A stretch of DNA of 64,000 nucleotides, from positions 1,178,001 through 1,242,000 of the forward strand of contig NZ_VFPA01000001.1 in the NCBI RefSeq assembly GCF_006716445.1. Reading direction: 5' to 3'. The position numbers were made by a program, and so were the translations under genes. The notes beneath the pieces were generated by a model. The model searched no databases, was not told where the DNA came from, and worked only from the letters and a program-made list of their open reading frames with translations. Of the stretch, positions 1 to 10,043 are shown piece by piece. The stretch is from Pseudonocardia kunmingensis (GTDB lineage: Bacteria > Actinomycetota > Actinomycetes > Mycobacteriales > Pseudonocardiaceae). Positions within the stretch are counted from its first letter, which is position 1. Every line of letters begins with the position of its first letter.

Positions 1-415
1 AGGCGGCGGCGGCCTCCGTGAACAGGGCGTGCAGCTCCTCGTCGGCGGCGATGACGTCGGGCTCGACCATCGCGGCGTCCCGCTCGGGTACGTAGCGCTG
101 CGAGAGCTGGCTGTAGGAGAAGTGGCGGTGGCGGATGAGCTCGTGGGTGAGCGAGCGCGACACCCCGGTGAGGTAGAAGCTCACGGTGCCGTGCTCGAGC
201 ACCGAGAGGTGCCCGACCTCCAGGATGTGGCGCAGGTAGCCGGCGTTGGTGGCCGTGGCCGGGTTCGGCTTCGACCACGACTGGTAGCAGGCCCGGCCCG
301 CGAACTCGGCCAGCGCCGCACCGCCGTCGGCGTCGGTGCTCCACGGGACGCCTTCCGGGGCGACGAACTCGGTCTTGGCGACCAGCTGGACGCCCAGCGG
401 CACGGACTGCGGCAT
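1..415 (-). CDS. thyX: Flavin-dependent thymidylate synthase ThyX (3' end outside the window)
   Basis: ThyX makes dTMP from dUMP using methylenetetrahydrofolate and FAD/NADPH. The first 138 residues are visible. They contain the ThyX signature RHRxxSxxxSQR at residues 95-107 ([13 protein letters not shown]), and the region before it ([20 protein letters not shown]) also fits ThyX N-termini. The ATG at 415 begins [12 protein letters not shown], a usual ThyX start. The reading frame stays open to the window edge, so the gene is cut by the window and not broken. In many actinobacteria thyX lies beside dapB; here dapB is about 6 kb away. It is divergent from the small gene at 515, and they share a 99 bp promoter region rich in TGACGCCA-like repeats. 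Confidence 0.95.
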   Translation of the reverse strand, partial: MPQSVPLGVQLVAKTEFVAPEGVPWSTDADGGAALAEFAGRACYQSWSKPNPATATNAGYLRHILEVGHLSVLEHGTVSFYLTGVSRSLTHELIRHRHFSYSQLSQRYVPERDAAMVEPDVIAADEELHALFTEAAAA

Positions 416-451
416 GGCGGCAGCGTAACGAGGCACCATGGCAGCACCGGC

Positions 452-515
452 GTGACGCCGATTGACGCCATCTGGTTCCTTGACTGATGTCAGCCCTGAC
501 GCCATAGTGACGTCA
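452..515. promoter_or_regulatory. Cluster of TGACGCCA/TGACGTCA repeats, probable operator
   Basis: Between divergent thyX and the small RHH-like gene, TGAC-initial elements begin at 453, 463, 481, 497 and 508. Three read TGACGCC(A/G), one is the half-palindrome TGACTGATGTCA, and the last is the perfect palindrome TGACGTCA, which runs into the ATG at 515. Spacings of 10, 18, 16 and 11 bp put several on a similar DNA face. The adjacent gene encodes a putative ribbon-helix-helix protein, a fold that binds such repeats, so autoregulation is a reasonable inference. Confidence 0.45.
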
Positions 516-1027
516 TGGACCTGAACCAGTACGTGCGGCAGCTGCGGGAGGACCTCGCGTCCGCCGCCGCCGCAGGTGACGAGCAGACCCAGCGCACCGC
601 CGCGCTGCTCGGCGCCGCGATCGAGCCCGCCGCCCGACTGGCGATCATGAACGCGCTATCGGACCTCGCGGCCGAGGTCACCGCCACGCTCGGCGACCGC
701 GTCGTCGAGGTGCGCCTCGACGGCCGCGACGTGCGTGTCGCCGTGAGCCGCGACGAGGGCTCCGAGCCGGGGCCGGACCCCGAGCCGCCCTTCGGCGGGT
801 TCGGCGGCGCCGACACCGGTGACATCAGCCGCATCACGCTGCGGCTCGTCGAGCAGATCAAGAGCCAGGCCGAGCAGGCCGCCGCGGCGCAGGGGGTGTC
901 GCTGAACTCCTGGGTGGCCCAGGCGGTGCAGGGCGCGCTCGCCGGGGGGCACCGCCGGCACGGGCGGCGCGGCGACGGCACGGGTGACCGCGAGGGCAAG
1001 CGCCTGCGCGGCTGGGTGGAGGGCTGA
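515..1027 (+). CDS. Small HicB/Arc-like (ribbon-helix-helix type) protein
   Basis: A 170-residue protein. The N-terminal ~70 residues ([14 protein letters not shown]..., then a helix with [17 protein letters not shown]) look helical. A short segment, [20 protein letters not shown], resembles a single beta unit, followed by an acidic Pro/Gly linker. Residues ~100-145 ([36 protein letters not shown]) have the beta strand-helix-helix pattern of HicB/Arc ribbon-helix-helix DNA-binding domains. Such proteins are often labelled HicB-family antitoxins in actinobacteria, but no HicA-like toxin is seen beside it. The partner gene starts 5 bp downstream and encodes a DUF4097 protein, so the two are almost certainly co-transcribed. 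Role unknown; a DNA-binding regulator of the pair is my inference. Confidence 0.7.
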   Translation: MDLNQYVRQLREDLASAAAAGDEQTQRTAALLGAAIEPAARLAIMNALSDLAAEVTATLGDRVVEVRLDGRDVRVAVSRDEGSEPGPDPEPPFGGFGGADTGDISRITLRLVEQIKSQAEQAAAAQGVSLNSWVAQAVQGALAGGHRRHGRRGDGTGDREGKRLRGWVEG

Positions 1028-1032
1028 ACGAC

Positions 1033-1995
1033 ATGGACGACTTCGGGATCGACTTCACCAAGGACTCCGCCGACGAGCCCGGGCCGGGTCTGGTGCGCCG
1101 TCAGGAATGGCGCGCGGACGGGCCGGCCGAGCTGGAGCTGAACACGGACGTCGGGCGCATCCGGGTGCACCTGGAGGACCAGCCCGACGGGGCGGGCGAG
1201 GTGCGCGTGGAGGTGCGCCACGACCCGTCCGCGGGCAACAGCTGGAGCCAGGGCCTGTCGGGCATCATCTCCTGGCTCGGCAACGCCACCGCAGGCAGCG
1301 CGCCCGGTGGGAGCACCGAGGAGCTGGCCGCCGAGGCCGTGTCCGCGGCGGAGATCAGCTGGTCGGAGAGCGGGCGGCGGCTCGTGGTGCGCTCGTCGCA
1401 GGACCTGCCCCTGCGGGTGGTGCCGCTCGCGATCACCGTGTGGGCCCCCACCCGTTCCCGGCTCGCGGCCCGGATCGGCGCGGGCGAGGTGCGCGTCGCC
1501 GGCCGGGCCGGCTGGGCGGGCGTCCGCACCGGCTCGGGCGGCGCCACCCTGGACGCCGTGGACGGCGACGCGGACGTCACGACCGGCTCCGGTGCCATCG
1601 ACCTCGGACCGGTGAGCGGCCGGGCGCGGCTGCGCACCGGCTCCGGTGACATCCGGGTGGCCGCCACGGGCGGACACACCGAGGTCAAGACCGGCAGCGG
1701 CGACGTCACCCTCGGCGCGGTGCACGGCGACGTCGAGCTGCGCACCGGCTCCGGCGACGTCACGATCACCGACGCGCGCAGCGGGGCCCTGCAGGTCACG
1801 ACCGGCTCCGGGGCCCTGCGGGTCGGCGTGCACCCCGGCGTCGCGGCGGAGCTGGACCTGGTGTCGGGCTCGGGACGCGCCCGCAGTGAGCTCGACGTCG
1901 CCTCGGTGGCGCCGGCCACGCCCGCGGCGGTGCAGGTCCGCGGCCGCACGGGCAGCGGCGACGTACTGGTCTCCCGGGCCGCCGTGCCGGCCTGA
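1033..1995 (+). CDS. DUF4097 family beta-strand repeat protein
   Basis: A 320-residue protein whose second half is a run of about eight short repeats built on TGSG (TGSGGATL, TGSGAIDL, TGSGDIRV, TGSGDVTL and so on) spaced about 18-20 residues apart. This is the right-handed beta-helix/solenoid pattern of DUF4097 proteins. The N-terminal ~110 residues form a mixed domain beginning with an acidic stretch. There is no signal peptide or membrane segment, so it is probably cytoplasmic or at the membrane face. The ATG lies 5 bp after the stop of the HicB-like gene. The biochemical function of DUF4097 is not established; in other bacteria these proteins accompany envelope-stress regulators, so I would not assign an adhesin role here. 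Confidence 0.85.
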   Translation: MDDFGIDFTKDSADEPGPGLVRRQEWRADGPAELELNTDVGRIRVHLEDQPDGAGEVRVEVRHDPSAGNSWSQGLSGIISWLGNATAGSAPGGSTEELAAEAVSAAEISWSESGRRLVVRSSQDLPLRVVPLAITVWAPTRSRLAARIGAGEVRVAGRAGWAGVRTGSGGATLDAVDGDADVTTGSGAIDLGPVSGRARLRTGSGDIRVAATGGHTEVKTGSGDVTLGAVHGDVELRTGSGDVTITDARSGALQVTTGSGALRVGVHPGVAAELDLVSGSGRARSELDVASVAPATPAAVQVRGRTGSGDVLVSRAAVPA

Positions 1996-2009
1996 CCGGC
2001 GGCCCGGGC

Positions 2010-2081
2010 GCTCGCACACCGACTGCGTCGCTCCCGCACCGACTGCAGTCGGTGCGGGAGAGCGGAAGTCGGTGCGTGAGC
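2010..2081. repeat. CTGCAG-centred palindromic repeat, copy 1
   Basis: A 72 bp near-palindrome centred on CTGCAG at 2043-2048. The left half carries two copies of GCTCxCxCACCGACTGC in tandem and the right half two inverted copies of the same word, so the structure is two forward plus two reverse. The central CACCGACTGCAGTCGGTG is perfect. Two relatives lie at 15934 and 49848. It sits just after the stop of the DUF4097 gene in a 245 bp gap before the SDR gene; the rest of that gap (2082-2240) shows only a GC-rich leader with GAGGAG before the SDR start. Confidence 0.85.
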
Positions 2082-2240
2082 GCGCGGGAGCGGCGTGCCT
2101 GCCCGATCGACGGTCACGGGGGAGGCGCGGGCCGAGTGGGGAACGGCCCGCGCGGACCGGATCGGTGCGGGGCGAGGGGCGGGCGGGGCGGAACGCGTCG
2201 CCCCGCCCGCCCGGAGCTGTCTGATCAGAGGAGACGTGAC

Positions 2241-3116
2241 ATGACCGGGTGGACCGCGGCAGACGTCCCTGCCCAGCACGGACGCACCGTGCTCATCACC
2301 GGCGCCACCAGCGGGCTCGGCGCGGAAGCGACGCGCGTGCTCGCCGGGGCCGGCGCGAGGGTGGTGATGGCGTGCCGCGACCCCGACGCCGGGCGCGCCG
2401 TCGCGGAGCGGATCGGCGGGCTCACCGAGGTGCGCCGGCTCGACCTGGCCGACCTGTCGTCGGTGCGGGCGTTCGCCGAGGCCCTCGACGGCCACGTCGA
2501 CGTCCTCATCAACAATGCCGGCGTCCTCGCGGTGCCGAAGGGCACCACGGCCGACGGGTTCGAGCGGCACATCGGCACGAACCACCTCGGCCCGTTCGCC
2601 CTGACCGGCCTGCTGGTCGACCAGGTGCGCGACCGCGTCGTCACCGTGTCGAGCGGCCTGCACGTGCTCGGCCGGATCCGTGCCGACCTGAACTGGGAGC
2701 GCCGCCCCTACCAGCGGTGGCTGGCCTACGGGCAGTCCAAGCTGGCCAACCTGCTGTTCGCCTACGAGCTCCAGCGGCGGCTGGCCGCGGCGGGACGGCG
2801 CACCGTCTCGGTGGCGGCGCACCCCGGTGTCACCGCCACCGAGGGGCAGCGCCGGGACAGGTCGTTGCAGGGCCGGATCGTGGCCGGCGGGCGCGCGCAG
2901 AGCCCGCAGATGGGCGTGCTGCCACTGCTGTACGCGGCGGTCGCGCCCGGTGTACGCGGCGGTGACTACGTCGGCCCCGACGGACCGCGCCACCGCAACG
3001 GCTACCCCACGCTCGTCCGGTCGAGCCGCGCCGCACGCGACCCCGCGCTCGCCGCCCGGCTGTGGGAGCGCTCCGAGCACCTCACCGGGGTGCGCTACGC
3101 GATCGGGCCCGGCTGA
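2241..3116 (+). CDS. Short-chain dehydrogenase/reductase (SDR)
   Basis: A 291-residue classical SDR, probably an NADP(H)-dependent oxidoreductase of unknown substrate. The Rossmann motif TGATSGLG is at 20-27, NNAG at 91-94, the catalytic Ser near 138 and YGQSK (Tyr163, Lys167) complete the active site. The sequence is closest in style to the WW-domain oxidoreductase/retinol dehydrogenase-like group (WERRPYQRWLAYGQSKLANLLFAYEL), common and poorly defined in actinobacteria. The ATG at 2241 is preferred because GAGGAG lies about 10 bp upstream; the frame is open further 5' but in non-coding-like sequence. It converges on the glycosylase gene with a 6 bp gap. Confidence 0.88.
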   Translation: MTGWTAADVPAQHGRTVLITGATSGLGAEATRVLAGAGARVVMACRDPDAGRAVAERIGGLTEVRRLDLADLSSVRAFAEALDGHVDVLINNAGVLAVPKGTTADGFERHIGTNHLGPFALTGLLVDQVRDRVVTVSSGLHVLGRIRADLNWERRPYQRWLAYGQSKLANLLFAYELQRRLAAAGRRTVSVAAHPGVTATEGQRRDRSLQGRIVAGGRAQSPQMGVLPLLYAAVAPGVRGGDYVGPDGPRHRNGYPTLVRSSRAARDPALAARLWERSEHLTGVRYAIGPG

Positions 3117-3122
3117 GCCCGC

Positions 3123-4355
3123 TCAGCGCAACGCGGCGGCCAGCGGGCCCGCGAGGTCGCCGCGCTCGCCTGCCACCACCCCGTCGAGACCGAGCCAGCC
3201 GGCCATCACCCGCAGCTCCGCGGCGAGCTCGGCGGTGACGCGCGGCCGGTCGGCGTGCGGCTCGGCGAAGGCGCCCGGCACGCGCAGGACACCCGCCTTG
3301 CGGTCGGCCTTGAGGTCGACCCGGCCCACCAGCTCGCCGTCGAGCAGGAACGGGAAGACGTAGTAGCCGTACCGGCGCTTCGGTTCCGGCACGTATATCT
3401 CGATGCGGTAGTGGAACCCGAACATCCGCTCGGTGCGTTCGCGTTCCCAGACCAGCGGGTCGAACGGGCACAGCAGTGCCCGCCCGGTGATGCGGCGGGG
3501 CACGCGGGTGCCGGGCAACCGGTACGCCGGGCGTTCCCACCCGCGCACCCGGACCTGCTCCAGCTCGCCCGACCCGACCAGCTCCGCCACCGCCGCCTGG
3601 CTGCGCGCCGGGGCGAGGCGGTAGTAGTCGCGCAGCTCGGGCTCGGTGGCCACGCCCAGCGCGGACGCCGAGCGCAGCACGAGCGCCCGGGCGGCCTCCT
3701 CCGGCGACGGCTGCGGCACGGCGAGCACTGCGGGCGGGAGCACGCGCTCGGGCAGGTCGTAGAGGCGTTCGAAGTGGCGCCGGGTGCCCGTGGTGAGCGC
3801 GCCGATGCCGAACAGGTACTCGCAGATGCGCTTGACCTCCGACCGCTCCCACCACGACGCCCCGGCGGGCCGTGGCCGGGTGGGGGCCTGCAGCGCCGCC
3901 TCGAGGGCGCCCGCACCGACCGGCCCCAGCTCCTTGACGGCGGCGAGCACGTCGTCGACCAGGCCCGGGTGCCGATCGACCAGCGGCTGGTAGCCGCGCC
4001 ACCAGCGGTCGCGGGTGGCACCGGCCCGGATCAGCGGCCACTCCTGCACCGGCAGCAGGCTCGCCTCGTGCGCCCATGCCTCGACGAGCAGGCGGGGCCT
4101 GCGCGCGGAATGCGACCACGCGGCATCGTCGACGAGGGCCGGGTCGTAGGGACCGAGCCGGCTGAACAGCGGCATGTAGTGGGCGCGGACGGCGACGTTC
4201 ACCGAGTCGAGCTGCAGCAGCCGGACGCGGCCGAGCGCGCGCAGCAGGTGGCGGCGCGTGACCGGGCCGGACGGCGGCGGGTCGGCGAAGCCCTGGGCGG
4301 CCAGCGCGGCCCGGCGGGCGACGGCGGGACCGATCGTCTCGACGGTGGATGTCAC
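3123..4355 (-). CDS. Winged-helix DNA glycosylase, YcaQ/AlkX (HTH_42) family
   Basis: A 410-residue member of the YcaQ/AlkZ-like family, whose studied members excise alkylated bases or unhook interstrand crosslinks. The N-terminal winged-helix region includes QLDSVNV (Gln48-Leu-Asp50), matching the QxD catalytic motif of the YcaQ/AlkX branch and not the QxQ of AlkZ. Further family landmarks are the WAHEASLLP segment, the WWERSEVKRI segment and the RYGYYVFPFLLDGELVGRVDLK C-terminal domain. The GTG at 4355 is chosen because it overlaps the TGA of the upstream EamA gene by 4 bp, implying translational coupling. Why a drug/metabolite exporter should be coupled to a glycosylase is unclear; protection against a DNA-alkylating agent is a speculative link. 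Confidence 0.85.
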   Translation of the reverse strand: MTSTVETIGPAVARRAALAAQGFADPPPSGPVTRRHLLRALGRVRLLQLDSVNVAVRAHYMPLFSRLGPYDPALVDDAAWSHSARRPRLLVEAWAHEASLLPVQEWPLIRAGATRDRWWRGYQPLVDRHPGLVDDVLAAVKELGPVGAGALEAALQAPTRPRPAGASWWERSEVKRICEYLFGIGALTTGTRRHFERLYDLPERVLPPAVLAVPQPSPEEAARALVLRSASALGVATEPELRDYYRLAPARSQAAVAELVGSGELEQVRVRGWERPAYRLPGTRVPRRITGRALLCPFDPLVWERERTERMFGFHYRIEIYVPEPKRRYGYYVFPFLLDGELVGRVDLKADRKAGVLRVPGAFAEPHADRPRVTAELAAELRVMAGWLGLDGVVAGERGDLAGPLAAALR

Positions 4356-5326
4356 GTCGGCGATGCTGCCAGCTGCCCCCGACGTTTCCGCCGGCCCGTG
4401 CGCGGCCGCTCCGCCGCGACCACCAGCACCACCGCGAGCAGCACCACCGCGCCGCCGAGCAGCTGCAGCCCGCTGAACCGCTCCGCCGCCACGAGGGCGC
4501 CGAGGAGCACCGCGATCACGGGGTTGACGTAGGCGTAGGTCGCGACCGTGGAGACCGGCAGCGCCGCCAGCGCGTAGGCGTAGGCGCTGAACGCGAGCAG
4601 CGACACCACCACGGCCATGTACGCCCATGCCCACCATGCGCTCGGGGAGACGGCCGTGAGGTCCGGGCGGTCGCCTGCGACGATGCTGCCCACCATCAGC
4701 ACGAGGCCACCCACCAGCATCTGCACCGCGGCCAGCGCGAACGGGTTGCGCGGGGTCGGCAGGCGCGTCGTCGCGAACGTCCCCGACGCCCAGCCGACCG
4801 CGGCCAGCACCACCAGCCACGGCCCCCACCACGCGTTGCCGACGACTCCGCCGGAACCCCCGGACGACCCGGCGAGCAGCAGCACCGCGAGACCCACCAC
4901 ACCGACCCCGGTGCCGGCGACGGTGGCGGCCCGCGGCCGGTCCCCGGTCAGCGCGCGCAGCACGACGATCCACAGCGGCACCGAGGCGATCAGCAGTGCG
5001 GCCACCCCTGACGCGACGTGCTGCTGCGCGACCGTGACGAGCCCGTTCCCCCACGCGGGCAGCAGCAACCCGGCGAGCGCCGTGGTCGCGAACTGCCGCC
5101 GGTCCATCCGGAAGGCCCGCCACCCGCCGACGGCCAGCACCACGAACGTGAGCAGGGAGCCCCCGACCAGGAAGCGGGCGCCGCTGGCGAAGAGCGGCGG
5201 CACGTCGGCGATGATGAAGCGGTTGGCCAGGTAGGTCGAGCCCCACAGCACGTAGACCACCCCGAGCGCGGCCCAGGCGAGGGCGGGCGGGCGGCGGGGA
5301 CCGGCGGGAACGGGCACGCCCACCAC
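4352..5326 (-). CDS. EamA (DMT superfamily) transporter
   Basis: A 324-residue integral membrane protein with about ten predicted hydrophobic helices arranged as two EamA repeats, the first beginning ALAWAALGVVYVLWGSTYLANRF and the second near NAWWGPWLVVLAAVGWASGT. Members of this family export amino acids, nucleosides or drugs; the substrate cannot be read from sequence. The start is GTG at 5326 (a second GTG follows at once at 5323). Its last bases overlap the first codon of the glycosylase gene as GTGA, so the two form an operon. It is divergent from the GNAT gene at 5401. Confidence 0.85.
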   Translation of the reverse strand: MVGVPVPAGPRRPPALAWAALGVVYVLWGSTYLANRFIIADVPPLFASGARFLVGGSLLTFVVLAVGGWRAFRMDRRQFATTALAGLLLPAWGNGLVTVAQQHVASGVAALLIASVPLWIVVLRALTGDRPRAATVAGTGVGVVGLAVLLLAGSSGGSGGVVGNAWWGPWLVVLAAVGWASGTFATTRLPTPRNPFALAAVQMLVGGLVLMVGSIVAGDRPDLTAVSPSAWWAWAYMAVVVSLLAFSAYAYALAALPVSTVATYAYVNPVIAVLLGALVAAERFSGLQLLGGAVVLLAVVLVVAAERPRTGRRKRRGQLAASPT

Positions 5327-5400
5327 GTTGCCACGGCGGGCGGACGCCCGTGCGGGGGGCGAGCGACCGACCGGGCGCCCGCGTGGTCTTGGATGGCGGC

Positions 5401-5961
5401 ATGGCCACCGCCCTCGTCCGCCCCGCCGCCCCCGAGGACGTCGCAGAGATCGTCCGCATCCAGTCCGACACCTGGTCCACGGCCTACGAGGGCCTGATCC
5501 CGCCGGCGGCGCTCGAACAGCTGCGCGCGCCGGAGGCGCATGCGGCGTGGGCCGCCGCCGTCACCGCCGGTGAGGGCCACCACGTGCTGGTGGCCACCGA
5601 GGGCGAGTGGACGGTGGGTTTCTGCGCCGCCGCCCCGGCCGTCGCACCCGAGGGCGCGGTGGCACCGTCGGGCCCGACGCTCGGGCCGGAGGCGTGGGCC
5701 GAGATCAGCATCCTGCTCGTCGAGCCGCGCTGGGGCCGGCGCGGGCACGGCGGCCGCCTGCTCGCCACGGCGGCCGCGGCGCTGCGCGAGGACGGCGCCC
5801 GCTACGGGCTCGCCTGGGTGCCGGAGAGCGACACCGCCTCCCGCGGGTTCTACGAGCGGGCCGGCTGGTCCGCCGACGGCACGGTCCGCGTGCTCGACAC
5901 GGGCGAGGGCACGGTGCGCGAGGTCCGTGTCACCGGCGGCCTCGACCTGGAACTCACCTGA
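5401..5961 (+). CDS. GNAT family N-acetyltransferase
   Basis: A 186-residue acetyltransferase. The GNAT core is clear: the N-terminal strand/helix (ALVRPAAPEDVAEIVRIQSDTWSTAYEGLIP), a central strand (AEISILLVEPRWGRRGHGGRLL) with the acetyl-CoA pyrophosphate loop RRGHGG, and a C-terminal YERAGWSADG motif. The WSTAYEGLIP segment is typical of GNATs annotated near phosphinothricin or ribosomal-protein acetyltransferases, but the substrate is unknown. ATG at 5401 is preferred over upstream in-frame starts because it begins the conserved core directly. The gene converges on dapB, with a repeat array between. Confidence 0.85.
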   Translation: MATALVRPAAPEDVAEIVRIQSDTWSTAYEGLIPPAALEQLRAPEAHAAWAAAVTAGEGHHVLVATEGEWTVGFCAAAPAVAPEGAVAPSGPTLGPEAWAEISILLVEPRWGRRGHGGRLLATAAAALREDGARYGLAWVPESDTASRGFYERAGWSADGTVRVLDTGEGTVREVRVTGGLDLELT

Positions 5962-6018
5962 CCCGTGTCACACCGAGGCGACGGCACCGTGGGCTCGTCG
6001 ACCACGGTCGCGGCACTT

Positions 6019-6306
6019 GATCGGTCCGACCCGTACCTGAGCGCTGTCGCCAGAGCCCTCACGCACGCCTCGCGGCGATCACCCGCCGGAGATCATTCCG
6101 AGCCGCGCACCAGCAAGCCCGACAGCACCCTCAGGTACGACCCGCAACGATCCTGCCCGTGATCGTTGCGATTCGCACACCAGCGCTGCAGCCGGAACCC
6201 TGACGTACGGCTCGTGGCGATCATCAGCCTCTGATCATTCCGAGCCGCGCGCCAGCAACCCCGACGCGACCGCTGCGTACGACTCGGAACGATCACCAGC
6301 CCTTGC
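6019..6306. repeat. ~71 bp GATC-ended hairpin repeat array 1 (four units)
   Basis: Four units begin with GATC at 6019, 6091, 6161 and 6233 (spacings 72, 70, 72). Each starts like GATCATTCCGAGCCGCGC and ends with the imperfect complement GTACGACTCGGAACGATCA, so each unit can fold into one hairpin. The array fills the gap between the convergent GNAT gene and dapB. The same family occurs at 21261 and 51176, with a solo copy at 34314. I see no coding potential beyond fortuitous GC-rich open frames. Confidence 0.85.
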
Positions 6307-6320
6307 CTACGAGCGGCCCG

Positions 6321-8658
<2,338 letters not shown>

Positions 8659-8662
8659 CGGC

Positions 8663-8681
8663 TGAGGATAGCCTCACCTTC
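8663..8681 (-). promoter_or_regulatory. IdeR/DtxR-type iron box
   Basis: Read on the minus strand, the 19 bp are GAAGGTGAGGCTATCCTCA. They match the IdeR/DtxR consensus TTAGGTTAGGCTAACCTAA at 14 of 19 positions, including the AGG..AGGCTA..CCT core. The box ends only 4 bp before the start codon of the siderophore-binding lipoprotein gene, where a bound repressor would block initiation. Confidence 0.7.
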
Positions 8682-8716
8682 ACTCCTACCGGCTGGTAGA
8701 TCCGGCGGGGTTCGAC

Positions 8717-9316
8717 TCAGGAGAGGGGGCCGTCGATCGCGGCGCGATCCCGGCTCCTGCGGCGGTAGTTCCGTGCCTTGTTGATGGACCCGCAGGCCCC
8801 CATCGAGCACCAGCGGCCGGTGCGGCTGCGAGAGGTGTCGTAGAACAACCAGGCGCAGCTCGGGTCGGCGCAGGCCTTGAGGCGGGGCCAGGCGCCGGTG
8901 AGCACGGCCTCGTGCACGGCGCCGGTGAGCCGAGCGACGACCGCGGCGAACCCGGAGTCGTGCGGGGTCGACACCGCTGCCGGCCGGCCGTGGTCGTCGG
9001 TACCGATCTCGACGACCTGGGGACCCGCGGCACTGACCCGGTTGAACGCGGCGAGGACGTTCGGCGCAGGCGGGCCGCCCCCGGCCCCGTTGCTCGCGGC
9101 CAGCTCCCGGACCGCGTCCCGGAGCTCGTGCAGGGCGGCGAGCTCGGCGGCGGTGATGCGCCGGTAGGGCGCGAGCAGGCCATGCGCGACCAGCCAGCCC
9201 GCCGCCTGACCGGGATCGGCGAGCTCGTCGTGGCCGTTGTAGCGGTCGTCGGTGTTGGCGAAACGCTGGACCAGCGCCAGCCGACCGGGCGCGGGGTGCG
9301 CTGGATCGATCGTCAT
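8717..9316 (-). CDS. CGNR zinc-finger/ABATE-domain protein with a variant motif
   Basis: A 199-residue protein of the CGNR family, which pairs an N-terminal ABATE domain (LALVQRFANT at 14-22) with a C-terminal zinc finger and is usually a transcription regulator. The four zinc ligands are present: Cys149, Cys154, Cys170 and Cys175 in KACADPSCAWLFYD...RWCSMGACGS. The namesake CGNR is replaced by CGSI at 175-178, followed by the usual basic stretch KARNYRRR. ATG at 9316 is preferred over an upstream in-frame ATG because AGGGGG sits about 5 bp upstream and the protein then begins like its relatives. It is divergent from the GNAT gene at 9393, with an inverted repeat between them, so it may control both. 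Confidence 0.85.
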   Translation of the reverse strand: MTIDPAHPAPGRLALVQRFANTDDRYNGHDELADPGQAAGWLVAHGLLAPYRRITAAELAALHELRDAVRELAASNGAGGGPPAPNVLAAFNRVSAAGPQVVEIGTDDHGRPAAVSTPHDSGFAAVVARLTGAVHEAVLTGAWPRLKACADPSCAWLFYDTSRSRTGRWCSMGACGSINKARNYRRRSRDRAAIDGPLS

Positions 9317-9356
9317 CGTCGCCCCCTGCGGCCTCGTCGGTAGTGGATCGACCGTC

Positions 9357-9379
9357 ACCATCATAAGCCATTAGATGGT
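9357..9379. promoter_or_regulatory. ACCATC-N11-GATGGT inverted repeat, probable operator
   Basis: A perfect 6 bp inverted repeat with an 11 bp, AT-richer spacer (ATAAGCCATTA) lies midway between the divergent CGNR regulator and GNAT genes, 14 bp before the GNAT ATG. The spacer is one of the few AT-rich stretches here and may hold -10 elements. Binding by the CGNR protein is inference. Confidence 0.5.
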
Positions 9380-9392
9380 AACGTGAGCTGCC

Positions 9393-10007
9393 ATGGCGAA
9401 CAGCAGCGAGATCGTCGGCGCGCCGCTCACCGAACACACGTGGGCCGACTTCGAGCAGGTCATGGGGCCCGACGGCGGCGCTCGCGGCTGCTGGTGCATG
9501 CACTGGCGCATGACCTACCAGCAGTGGGAACGCGGACGTGGCGCGGGCAACCGAGCGACGATGCGTGAGCGCGCCGAGTCGGACCCACCACCGGGAGTGG
9601 TCTGCTACCTCGACAGCGAGCCGGTGGGGTGGGTCGCGATCGGCGAGCGCTCCGAGTATCCGCGGATGCAGCGCTCACCGGTGACCAAGGCGATCGACCA
9701 TGCACCCGTCTGGGTGATCAGCTGCGTGTACGTGCGTCGTGACCACCGCGGCGCCGGGCTGCACGCGCCGCTCATCGATGCGGCCTGCCGCTTCGCCGCC
9801 GACCAGGGCCAGGAGATCGTCGAAGCCGTCCCCGTGGAACCGGCCGGGGGCAAGCGCGCCGGAGCCGACACGGCCATGACCGGGATGGCATCCGCCTACC
9901 TCGCGGCGGGATTCCGCGAGGTCGCCCGCCGCAAGTCCGATCGGCCGGTGATGCGCCGCACCCTTCGACCGGTCGAGCGGCCGGTCCTCGTCACCGACCG
10001 CCGGTGA
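9393..10007 (+). CDS. GNAT family N-acetyltransferase
   Basis: A 204-residue acetyltransferase-like protein. The region VWVISCVYVRRDHRGAGLHAPLIDAACRFAADQG holds the GNAT beta4/acetyl-CoA loop (RRDHRGAG), and the C-terminal AYLAAGFREVARR is the usual YxxxGF-type motif. The N-terminal RGCWCMHWRM is a Cys/Trp-rich segment seen in a subset of actinobacterial GNATs. Substrate unknown. The ATG at 9393 is close to the divergent promoter shared with the CGNR regulator. The gene converges on the M16 peptidase gene with a 36 bp gap. Confidence 0.8.
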   Translation: MANSSEIVGAPLTEHTWADFEQVMGPDGGARGCWCMHWRMTYQQWERGRGAGNRATMRERAESDPPPGVVCYLDSEPVGWVAIGERSEYPRMQRSPVTKAIDHAPVWVISCVYVRRDHRGAGLHAPLIDAACRFAADQGQEIVEAVPVEPAGGKRAGADTAMTGMASAYLAAGFREVARRKSDRPVMRRTLRPVERPVLVTDRR

Positions 10008-10043
10008 GTACGACGACGCCCGCGCTTCGCCCTGCCGACGAGG

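Noticed and set aside
29..487. 152-residue plus-strand open frame at the window start
   Set aside because: It is a shadow of thyX on the other strand, whose signature residues are unambiguous.
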